NCBI RefSeq assembly: GCF_900143095.1
Contig: NZ_FRDA01000028.1
Coordinates: 1-40,757, forward strand
Source: Pseudomonas asturiensis
GTDB lineage: Bacteria; Pseudomonadota; Gammaproteobacteria; Pseudomonadales; Pseudomonadaceae
Direction: 5' to 3'
DNA: 40,757 nt
This document shows, in pieces, positions 1 to 9,800 of the stretch; the first letter of the stretch is position 1; each line of letters begins with the position of its first letter. The position numbers and the translations under genes are program-made. The notes under the pieces were generated by a model. The model did not search any database. It was not told where the DNA came from and saw only the letters and a program-made list of their open reading frames with translations.

Positions 1-56
1 AACTTGCTTCAGAAAAAGCATCGCCGGCAAGCCGCCTCCCACGGTCTGCTGGTTGC
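1..56. repeat. REP-containing direct repeat, copy 1
   Basis: The first 56 bases recur without change at 241-296. The core (about 20-42) is a Pseudomonas REP half-site with the palindromic heart GCCGGCAAGCCG followed by CCTCCCAC. No gene is seen in 1-486; short open frames here are REP-derived and lack a ribosome binding site. Confidence 0.85.
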
Positions 57-196
57 CCCTAGACGTGTAATGATTGTGCCAATGCTCTGCGTTAACGCCG
101 ATGCGCTGACCGGACGCGGGGCGCTCATCGCTATACATACGTCTGGAAAACGCGCAAAACGGGTGAAGGCTAAAGCGTCTGACTGAATGCGTACCC

Positions 197-296
197 GTGG
201 GAGGCGGCTTGCCGGCGAAGGCGTCAGTTCAGTCACTGCTAACTTGCTTCAGAAAAAGCATCGCCGGCAAGCCGCCTCCCACGGTCTGCTGGTTGC
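197..296. repeat. REP inverted pair (REPIN) including direct repeat copy 2
   Basis: A REP starting GTGGGAGGCGGCTTGCCGG at 197-219 faces its inverted partner at 260-282, about 40 bases apart, which is the usual REPIN geometry in fluorescent pseudomonads. Positions 241-296 repeat 1-56 exactly, so the upstream region seems to have grown by duplication of a REP unit. Confidence 0.85.
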
Positions 297-408
297 AGCA
301 GGACGTGTGTGTGACGCTGAGCGCTTTGCGTGGCAATGCCTACCGGGACGCTCCGCGTCCGATCTGAAAGGCGCACCAATGTCTCTGCCAATCCCCTCAA
401 AACCTTTC

Positions 409-431
409 TAAATATTTCCCCGCCAATTCGT
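409..431 (+). promoter_or_regulatory. Probable PvdS iron-starvation box upstream of the synthetase genes
   Basis: TAAAT at 409-413 and CGT at 429-431, within a CTAAAT...CGTT context, resemble the PvdS sigma-factor promoter. The spacer is 15 bases, one short of the 16 found in the three other boxes of this window, which lowers certainty. It lies 55 bases upstream of the first synthetase start and is the only candidate seen there. Confidence 0.55.
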
Positions 432-486
432 TCTTGTTGATACGACCGCGCCACATGGTCAGCCCCATTCAGCAAGGACTTGCCCC

Positions 487-3400
487 ATGAATCCCGAACA
501 CGCCCAGAAACTCGCTCGCCGTTTTGTCGAGTTACCTCTTGAAAAACGTCGCCTGTTTCTCGACGGCATGCGTCGCGAAGACATGGATTTCTCACTGTTC
601 CCGATCCCGTCGTGCGAAGGGCTGGCCGAGCGTGACGGGCTGTCTTACGCGCAGCAACGCATGTGGTTTCTCTGGCAACTGGACCCAGGCAGCGCGGCCT
701 ACAACCTGCCGATGTCGGTGTGCCTGAACGGCGCGCTGGATCTGCCGCTGCTGGAGCAGGCCTTCAGCGCGCTGGTCGAGCGTCACGAGAGCCTGCGCAC
801 GACGTTCGGTCAGGAAGGTGATCGGGCGTTCCAGCGGGTCGCACCGCCAGCGCCCGTCAGTATCGAGCTGACTGACCTGAGCCCGCTGCCTGTCGATCAG
901 CGCTGGGCCGCTGCGCGTCAGGCGATGGCCGAGCAGGCGGTACAGGCGTTCGATCTGCAGCGCGGGCCGCTGTTCACGGTGCGTGTTCTGCGCCTGACCG
1001 AGCAGGAGCACCTGCTGCTGCTCAACCTGCACCACATGATCACCGACGGTTGGTCGATGAACGTATTGATCGATGAGTGGCTGCGCGGTTACGACGCGCT
1101 GGTGGCCGATCAGCCGATGCCGTTTCAGCCGCTGGTCGTACAGTACCGCGACTACGCCGTGTGGCAGCGCAGCTGGCTGGAGGCAGGCGAGCAGGAGCGG
1201 CAGCTGGATTACTGGCGTGCGCATCTGGGTGATGAACATCCGGTGCTTGAACTGCCGACAGACCGTCCGTACCCGGCCTTGCCCAGCCATGAAGGCGCAC
1301 GCCTCGAACTGGCGCTGGAACCGGAGCTATTGCGTAACCTCAAAGCCTTGGCTCATCGCCAGGGCGTGACCCTGTTCGTGGTGCTGCTGGCGACCTTCAA
1401 AAGCCTGCTGCATCGCTATAGCGGGCAGAACGACATCCGTGTCGGCGGACTGATCGCCAACCGCACCCGCAGCGAAACCGAAGGGTTGGTCGGCTGCTTC
1501 ATCAATACCCAGGTGCTGCGCAGCGACGTGACCGCGCAGACGCGCTTTGTCGATCTGCTGCAAAGCGTCGCCAAGGCCTCGACCGGCGCACAATCGCATC
1601 AGGAACTGCCCTTCGATGCGGTGATTGATGCCCTGCAGCCCGAGCGCAGCCAGAGCCATAACCCGCTGTTTCAAGTGATGTTCAATCACCAGCCGGTGGT
1701 CGCCGATCTGCTCGACAAGCAACTGACCTGCGGCCTGCGCGTGGCCAACCTGCCTGCCGAGCAACAGGCGCTGGCTCAGCGTTCCCACGCTGCGGCCAGT
1801 GACCTGATGCTGGCGACCAGCGGCGAAGGCGAGCAGTTGAACGCCGCCTTCACCTATGCCACCGACATTTTCGACGAGTCGACCATCGCCCGACTGGCGG
1901 CGCACTGGCGCAACCTGCTGGCTTCGGTCTGCGCCGACCCGCTGCAAACCGTGTCACAACTGTCCATGCTGGCGCCGGATGAGCGCGCGCAGTTGCTGGA
2001 TGTCGACAACGTCATCAAGGCTGATAGCAGCACGCCCGCATATCGACAGTTCGAGGCGCAGGTCAGGCACACGCCCAATGCCGTCGCAGTGATCCTCGCC
2101 CAGGCCAGCGATTCGCCGAGCCTGACCTACGCCGAGTTGAACGCACGCAGCAATGAATGGGCCCATCGCCTGCGCGGGCGGGGCGTTGGGCCGGACGTGC
2201 TGGTCGGCGTGGCACTGGGCCGGTCGCTGGACATGCCTGTCGCGCTGCTGGCTGTGCTCAAGGCCGGTGGCGCTTACGTACCGCTCGACCTGTCGGTGCC
2301 GGGCGAGCGCTTGCGCCATGTGCTGCACGACAGCGGCCTCACTCTGCTGCTGACCCACAGCGACCATGTGAGCGCGTTGCAAGGGCTGGCTGATATCGAG
2401 TGTCTGTGCATCGATCAGCCCGACAGCATGGCGGCCGATCAGCAGGATCTGGATGTTGCGGTCGATGCATCCAGCCTCGCTTATGTCATCTACACCTCGG
2501 GCTCCACCGGGCGGCCCAAAGGTGTGGCGATCAGTCATGGCGCGCTGGCCGAATTCGTGACCCTTGGCGCTGATTACAGCGATCTGCGCGACGGTGACCG
2601 GGTGCTGCAGTTCGCGACCCACAGCTTCGACGGCTTCGTCGAGCAGTTCTACCCGCCGTTGTGCCGGGGTGCCGCCGTGGTACTGCGTGACGAGCGTTTA
2701 TGGGACAGCGCCACCTTCCATCAGGCGGTTGTCGAGCACGGCGTGACCCTTGCCGATTTGCCCGCCGCCTATTGGCTCACGCTGGTTCAGGACTTCGCCA
2801 CCCACCGGCCTGCGCATTACGGCGCGCTGCGGCAGATCCATGTGGGCGGCGAGGCCATGGCCATCGAAGGCCTGCGTTTGTGGCGCGATGCAGGGTTGAG
2901 CCATGTCCGTTTGCTCAACACCTACGGCCCGACCGAGGCCACGGTGGTGTCGAGCATCCACGATTGCAGCGCCCTGACGCCCGAAGCGGTGTCCTGGCGT
3001 GGCGTGCCGATTGGCCATGCGCTTGTCGGGCGACGTCTGTACGTGCTCGACGATGACCTCAACCTGATGCCGCAAGGCGCAGTGGGAGAGTTGTACATCG
3101 GCGGGCCGGGTCTGGCGCGGGGGTATCACGGCCAGCCGGGTTTGAGTGCCGAGCGCTTCGTCGCTGATCCGTTCGTGGCGGGCGAACGCTTGTATCGCAC
3201 AGGCGACCGCGCCCGGCAGCGTCTGGACGGTGCCATCGAGTACATCGGCCGGGTCGATCATCAGGTCAAGATTCGCGGCTTCCGCATCGAGCTGGGTGAA
3301 ATCGAATCGCGCCTGCAGCAGTGCAGCGATGTGCGCGAAGCGGTCGTGCTAGCCCTTTCCCTGGCGGGCAGCACGCAACTGGTGGCTTACATCGTGCCGG

Positions 3401-3897
3401 GGACCGCAACCGTCAGCGACGCCGAGCAACTGGCCGTGCGCCAACGGATCAAGGCCCAGCTGCAAGCTGACCTGCCGGACTACATGGTGCCGACGCATCT
3501 GTTGCTGCTGCCCGTTCTGCCGCTCACGCCCAGCGGCAAGCTGGACCGCAAGGCCTTGCCCGCGCCGGATCCCGGCCAGTTGCAGGCGCGTTATCGTGCG
3601 CCGCACAGCGAGGTCGAAACCTGCCTCGCCGCCATTTGGCAGGAAGTGCTGCACGCGCCTCGGGTCGGGCTGGACGATCACTTCTTCGAGCTGGGCGGCC
3701 ATTCACTGCTGGCCGCGCAGGTCATTGCCCGGATCAAGACGCAACTGAGCGTCAGCCTGCCGTTGCGCGTGCTGTTCGAAAAGCCGGTGCTGGGCGATCT
3801 GGCGGCTGAGGTGACGCTGCTGACCGCCAACACCCCTGACAACGACTGGAGCGATATGGACCAGTTCATGGATTCGCTGGAGGAATTTGAAGCATGA
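487..3897 (+). CDS. pvdI: Pyoverdine side-chain NRPS 1 (C-A-T, lysine module)
   Basis: Cytoplasmic single-module synthetase of 1136 residues that should add the first side-chain residue to the PvdL-bound chromophore precursor. Domains: an N-terminal docking-like helix (about 1-40); condensation (about 52-490) with HHMITDG at 182-188 (LCL type, matching an L-configured donor); adenylation (about 510-1035) with YTSGSTGRPKG at 669-679 and the A10 lysine K1018; carrier domain with phosphopantetheine serine S1073 in ELGGHS. My reading of the ten specificity residues is DGEDHGTVVK, the pyoverdine lysine code. The ATG at 487 has AAGGA eight bases upstream. The stop overlaps the next start (ATGA, 3894-3897), so translation is probably coupled. 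The acidic C-terminal tail (DMDQFMDSLEEFEA) may dock onto NRPS 2. Symbols for these synthetases are not standardised between species. Confidence 0.93.
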   Translation: MNPEHAQKLARRFVELPLEKRRLFLDGMRREDMDFSLFPIPSCEGLAERDGLSYAQQRMWFLWQLDPGSAAYNLPMSVCLNGALDLPLLEQAFSALVERHESLRTTFGQEGDRAFQRVAPPAPVSIELTDLSPLPVDQRWAAARQAMAEQAVQAFDLQRGPLFTVRVLRLTEQEHLLLLNLHHMITDGWSMNVLIDEWLRGYDALVADQPMPFQPLVVQYRDYAVWQRSWLEAGEQERQLDYWRAHLGDEHPVLELPTDRPYPALPSHEGARLELALEPELLRNLKALAHRQGVTLFVVLLATFKSLLHRYSGQNDIRVGGLIANRTRSETEGLVGCFINTQVLRSDVTAQTRFVDLLQSVAKASTGAQSHQELPFDAVIDALQPERSQSHNPLFQVMFNHQPVVADLLDKQLTCGLRVANLPAEQQALAQRSHAAASDLMLATSGEGEQLNAAFTYATDIFDESTIARLAAHWRNLLASVCADPLQTVSQLSMLAPDERAQLLDVDNVIKADSSTPAYRQFEAQVRHTPNAVAVILAQASDSPSLTYAELNARSNEWAHRLRGRGVGPDVLVGVALGRSLDMPVALLAVLKAGGAYVPLDLSVPGERLRHVLHDSGLTLLLTHSDHVSALQGLADIECLCIDQPDSMAADQQDLDVAVDASSLAYVIYTSGSTGRPKGVAISHGALAEFVTLGADYSDLRDGDRVLQFATHSFDGFVEQFYPPLCRGAAVVLRDERLWDSATFHQAVVEHGVTLADLPAAYWLTLVQDFATHRPAHYGALRQIHVGGEAMAIEGLRLWRDAGLSHVRLLNTYGPTEATVVSSIHDCSALTPEAVSWRGVPIGHALVGRRLYVLDDDLNLMPQGAVGELYIGGPGLARGYHGQPGLSAERFVADPFVAGERLYRTGDRARQRLDGAIEYIGRVDHQVKIRGFRIELGEIESRLQQCSDVREAVVLALSLAGSTQLVAYIVPGTATVSDAEQLAVRQRIKAQLQADLPDYMVPTHLLLLPVLPLTPSGKLDRKALPAPDPGQLQARYRAPHSEVETCLAAIWQEVLHAPRVGLDDHFFELGGHSLLAAQVIARIKTQLSVSLPLRVLFEKPVLGDLAAEVTLLTANTPDNDWSDMDQFMDSLEEFEA

Positions 3898-6800
3898 CCG
3901 GGACCACTGCTGCACGTATCGCGAAACGTTTTGTCGGCCTGTCACTGGAGCAACGCCAACAGTTTCTCACCCGGTTGCGCCAGGACGGCAAGGACTTCAG
4001 CCTGCTGCCAGTACCGGTCAGTCGCCATGACTTCACCGCGATCCCGCTGTCCTTCGCTCAGCAGCGCCTGCTTTTCCTCTGGCAGCTCGATCCGTCAAGC
4101 GATGCCTACAAGATGACCACCGGCCTGCGTCTGAACGGCACGCTGAATGAGGTGGCGTTGACCCGCGCATTCGACTGCCTGATCGAGCGTCACGAAGTGC
4201 TTCGCACCGTGTTCCAGACGGACGGCGACCAACCGCTGCAAGTGGTGCTGCACGATCAGCACGTGGCGCTGGGGCGTATTGATCTGTCGGCGCTGGGCAC
4301 CGAACAGCGCGAGGCTGAACTGGCCTTGCAGGTGGCGACCGTCACCGATCAGCCGTTCGACCTGCGCAACGGTCCACTGCTGCGTGCTCACCTGTTCCGC
4401 CTTGCCGACGATGAGCATGTGCTGGTGGTGTGCATGCACCATATCGTGTCCGACGGCTGGTCGATGGACGTGATGATTCAGGAATTCGTGCATGCCTATC
4501 AGGCATACAGCGAAGGCCGCGAACCGAGCCTGCCGGAACTGCCGCTGCAATACGCCGACTATGCGATCTGGCAGCGCAGTTGGCTGGAGGCGGGTGAGGG
4601 CGAGCGTCAGCTGGCTTACTGGCGCGACCAGTTGGGCGACGAACAGCCGCTGCTTGATGCTGCGCAAGACTTCCCGCGACCGATCGTACAGAGCTATCAG
4701 GGCGAGCACCTGCGCTTCGATTTCGGTGCGGACCTGTCGCAGCAGCTCAACGCCTTTGCCCGCAGTCAGGGCATGAGCCTGTTCATGCTGGTGCTGGCCG
4801 GGTTCTCGCTGTTTCTGTCGCGCAAGGCCGGGCAGCGCGATATCCGCATCGGTGTGCCCAACGCCAACCGGGGCAGGGCCGAGACGGAAGGGCTGATCGG
4901 CTTCTTCATCAACACCCAGGTGCTGCGTTGTCAGGTGGACGAACGCCTGAGCTACCTCGATCTCCTGGCACAGATTCGCGACACCTCCTTTGGCGCGCAG
5001 GCGCATCAGGACGTGCCGTTCGAGCAACTGGTGGATCACCTGGCGCCGGAACGCAATCTGGGTCATAACCCGTTGTTCCAGGCCAAGTTCAATCAGAACG
5101 TGGTGCTTAAACAGAAGACTGCGCTCAAGCTGCCGGGCCTGGAAGTCAGTGAATATGCCTTCGACAAGCAGGGTGCGCACTTTGACCTGGCGTTGGACAT
5201 CACCGACGACGGCACGCTGATTCATGGCGATATGGCCTTTGCCAGCGACCTGTATCGCCGTTCGACCGTCGAGCGCTTCGTGCCTGAATTGCTGGCACTG
5301 TTCCAGGCCCTGCTGGCGGCACCCGGCGCGCCATTGTTCAGCCTCGGCGCGCTGGCGGTCGAGCCGGCACCACGGCCGCTTGAGCCTGCGCGCGGCGTTC
5401 TGCAACAGTGGAATCATCAGGTTGCGCAGCAGCCCCACGCGCTGGCGGCCCGATATCTCGACAGTACGTTGAGCATCCTGGCGCTGGATCAGGCGGCCAA
5501 TCAACTGGCCCGTCATCTGACCCGCCTGGGTGTAAAGCAAGGCCAGCCCGTCGCGGTGCTGATGGAGCGCTCGCTGGAATGGCTGACCTCGGTCCTGGCC
5601 ATTCTCAAATCGGGCGGCGTGTACATGCCGCTGGACGTCAAAGCGCCGGATTCACGCCTGCAAGAGATGCTGTCCAACGCGCAGGCCAGCGTACTGTTGT
5701 GTGCCGAAGGCGACACGCGGGCCGATTCACTCGCGGTCGACGGCTGTCAGGGCGTCACCTGGACGCCTGCGCTTTGGCAGGACCTGCCAACCAGCGTCGT
5801 CGAACCGACCCTGGTCGCCGAAGCACCTGCCTACGTCATTCACACCTCCGGCTCCACCGGCCAACCCAAGGGCGTGCTGGTCAGCCACGGCGCGCTGGCC
5901 AGTTACGTGCGCGGTTTGCTGGATCGACTGCAACTGACGCCTGATGCGAGCATGGCACTGATCTCGACCATCGCCGCCGATCTGGGCCACACCGTGCTGT
6001 TCGGCGCGCTGTGTTCCGGGCGTACCTTGCACGTGTTGCCTGAAACCCTGGGCTTCGACCCGGACGGTTTTGCCCGTTATATGGCCGGGCATCAGGTCGG
6101 CGTGCTGAAGATCGTCCCCGGTCATCTGGCGGCCTTGATGCAGGCCAGCCGACCTGCCGATGCATTGCCGCAGCACGCGTTGATCGTCGGTGGCGAAGCC
6201 TGTTCGCCAGCGCTGGTCGAGCAGGTTCGTCAGCTCAAACCGGGTTGCCGGGTGATCAACCACTATGGCCCGAGCGAAACCACGATCGGGGTGCTGACCC
6301 ACGAAGTGCTGGCGCTCGATCCGGCCCGCCCGGTGCCGGTGGGTGCGCCGTTGCCGGGTGCGCAGGCTTATGTGCTGGATGATGTGCTGAACCTGGCTGA
6401 CACTCAGGTGGCGGGCGAGCTGTACATCGGTGGCCACAGCGTGGCGCTGGGCTATCTCGGCCAGCCTGGTCTGACCGCCGAACGCTTCGTGCCGGATCCG
6501 TTTGCGCAGGATGGCGCTCGGGTTTACCGCAGCGGCGACCGCATGCGGCGTAATCACCAAGGCTTGCTGGAGTTCATCGGTCGTGCCGACGATCAGGTCA
6601 AGGTGCGCGGCTATCGGGTCGAGCCTGCCGAAGTGGCGCGGGTGCTGCTGGCGCTTGAGTCGGTGAACGAGGCCTGCGTGCTGCCGCTGCCGATGGAAGG
6701 CGACGAGTCGCGCCTGCAACTGGTGGCGTACTGCGTGGCGTCTGTTGGCGCAGAAGCGTTGCGCGAACAGCTGGCAACACGGCTGCCGGACTACATGGTG

Positions 6801-9800
6801 CCCGCGCAGGTTGTGCTGATCGACCGTTTGCCGCTGACCGTCAACGGCAAACTCGACAAGCGCGCCTTGCCCAAACCGGGCGTGGTGCAGCAGTGCTACA
6901 CCGCGCCGGTCGGCGAGATCGAGGAAACGCTCGCCGCTGTCTGGGCTGACGTGCTCAAGCTGGAACAGGTCGGCAGCACCGACAACTTCTTCGAGCTGGG
7001 CGGAGATTCAATCCTAAGCCTGCAAATCATCGCCCGCGCAAAACGCCAGGGCATCAAGCTCAGCCCCAAGCAGCTGTTCGAAAAGCAGACCATTGGCCAG
7101 TTGGCATCAGTGGCAAAACTGATTCAGAAGAAAACCGTGACGGCGGTGGAGCAGAGCAGCGGCTCGTTGCCCCTGCTGCCGATTCAGGCACGCTTCTTCG
7201 AGCTGGCGATTACCGAGCGTCAGCACTGGAATCAGTCCGTGATGCTCAAGCCGCAAACGCCACTCGACGCGACGCTGCTGCAAGGCGCACTGGCGGCGCT
7301 GATCGAACAGCACGACGCACTGCGCGCAGGCTTCGCTCAGCAGAACGGCCAGTGGCAAGCGAGTTTCGCCGTGCCTGATACGCGCAATCTGCTGTGGGTC
7401 GATGAACTGGACGATCGCGAGCAGTTGACTGCACTGGCCGACAAGGCCCAGCGCAGCCTGGATGTGCAGAACGGCCCACTGATTCGCGCTGTTCTGGTCA
7501 ACCTGCCGCAAGGCGAGCAACGCCTGCTGCTGGTCATTCATCACCTGGTCGTCGATGGCGTGTCATGGCGTGTGCTGCTGGAAGATCTGCAACACCTCTA
7601 TCAAGCGCTGGTGACCGGTCAGCCCCTGGCGCTGCCTGCGAAGACCACCGCGCTGCAGCACTGGGCCGAGCAGTTGCAGCGTTACGCGACCAGCGATGCT
7701 TTGGCTGCCGAGTGCGACTACTGGCTGAGCACGTTGCAGAACGGCGCTCAACCGCTGCCCCGTGACAATCCGGATGGCACGCAGCGCAACCGCGACGCGG
7801 CCCACGCATCGTCCTGGCTGAGCAAGGAACTGACGCATCAGTTGCTCAAAGTCGCGCCTGCGGCCTATCGCACTCAGGTCAACGACCTGCTGCTGACGGC
7901 GCTGGCGCAAGTGCTCTGTGAGTGGAGCCGACAGCCTTCAGTGCTGATCCAGCTGGAAGGCCACGGCCGCGAAGACCTGTTCGACGACATGGACCTCAGT
8001 CGCACGGTCGGCTGGTTCAGCAGCCTGTTTCCGGTCCGGCTCACGCCGCAACCCGCGCTGGGCGCAAGCCTGTGCGGTATCAAGGAGCAACTGCGCGCCG
8101 TGCCGAACAAAGGCATCGGTTATGGCGTGCTGCGTTACCTGGGCGAGCCGGCGTTCGCCCGCCAACTGGCCGCGTTGCCCGAGGCTCAGGTTACGTTCAA
8201 CTATCTGGGCCAGTTCGACGGCAGCTTCGACAGCCAGAGCGCCTTGTGGCTGCCGAGCGCAGACAGCGCCGGTGTCGCACAGGATGAAGACGGCCCGCTG
8301 GCCAACGCTTTGAGCCTCACCGGTCAGGTGTTCGACGGCCAGTTGCAGATGAACTGGACTTTCAGCCGCGAGCAATACCAGCCTTCGACCATCGATGCCC
8401 TGGCGCGGCGTTACGAGCAGGCCTTGATCACCCTGATCGAGCATTGCCTGGCCGGTAATCAGGGCGTGACGCCATCGGACTTCCCGCTGGCGCGCCTGAG
8501 TCAGCCGCAGCTCGATCGGCTGTCGATTCCTGCCGGAAACATTCAGGACATCTACCCGTTGGCGCCGATGCAGCAGGGCATGCTGTTTCACTCCTTGTTC
8601 GAGCAGGAGGCGGGCAACTACATCAATCAGCTTCGCGTGACTGTGAATGGGCTGGACGTGCCGCGCTTCAAGGCTGCCTGGCAGTCTGCGGTGGATGCCC
8701 ACGACGTGCTGCGCAGCAGTTTTGTCAGCCACGCCGAGCAGTCGCTGCAAGTGGTGCTGCGCCAGGCTGATGTGCCTTTTCTGGTACTGGATGCGCGCGG
8801 CAAACCGGATCACTGGCTGGATGATTGGGCCAACGACGACCGGCAGCAGGGCTTCGATCTGGCGCGGGGGCCGCTGCTGCGGGTGGCGCTGTTGCAGACC
8901 GGCGAAGACGCTTATCAACTGATTTACACCAGCCATCACATCCTCATGGACGGCTGGAGCAGCTCGAGCCTGCTGGGTGAAGTGCTGCAAAGCTACAGCG
9001 GCCAGGTGCAGGCTAAACAGGCCGGGCGTTATCGCGACTACATCGAGTGGCTGAGCGTTCAGGATGCCGATGACAGTGAGCGTTTCTGGACCGCGCAACT
9101 GGCCGGGCTGGACGAACCCACCCGGCTGGTGCATGCGCTCAAGTCGTCGGCGAGCGGGCAGGGCCATGCCGATTATGTGCAGTTGATCGATGCCGACGGC
9201 ACACGACGCCTGAGCGAATTCGCCCGCGAGCAACGCGTGACCCTCAACACGCTGGTGCAGTCGGCGTGGCTGCTGGTGCTGCAACGCTACACCGGCCAGT
9301 CCAGCGTGACCTTTGGCGCCACCGTCGCCGGGCGTCCGGCGGATCTGCCGGGTGTCGAGGAGCAACTCGGTCTGTTCATCAATACCTTGCCGGTCATCGC
9401 CAGCCCGCGTCCGGAGCAGACGGTGGCTGACTGGGTGCAGCAGGTTCAGGCGAAAAACCTTGCTCTGCGCGAGCACGAGCATACGCCGCTGTACGACATT
9501 CAGCGTTGGGCGCGTACCGGCGGCGAAGCGCTGTTCGACACCATTCTGGTGTTCGAGAACTACCCGATGTCCGAAGCGCTGCAACGTGCGCCGGACGGCC
9601 TGACCTTCAGCGAGCTGCGCAATCAGGAACAGGCGCATTACCCGCTGACCCTGGTGGTCGAGGCTGCCGACGTGCTGTCGGTGCGCTTCAGTTACGACCG
9701 TCAGCACTTCAACGCCGAAACGGTCGCGCAACTGGCCGCACACTTCGACTGCCTGCTGCACAATCTGAGTGCCGAACCTTCGGCCTGTCTCGGTCAGTTG

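Noticed and set aside
4..411. Small open frames in the first 400 bases
   Set aside because: They are read through REP repeats, with no ribosome binding site and the same peptide appearing twice because the repeat is duplicated.
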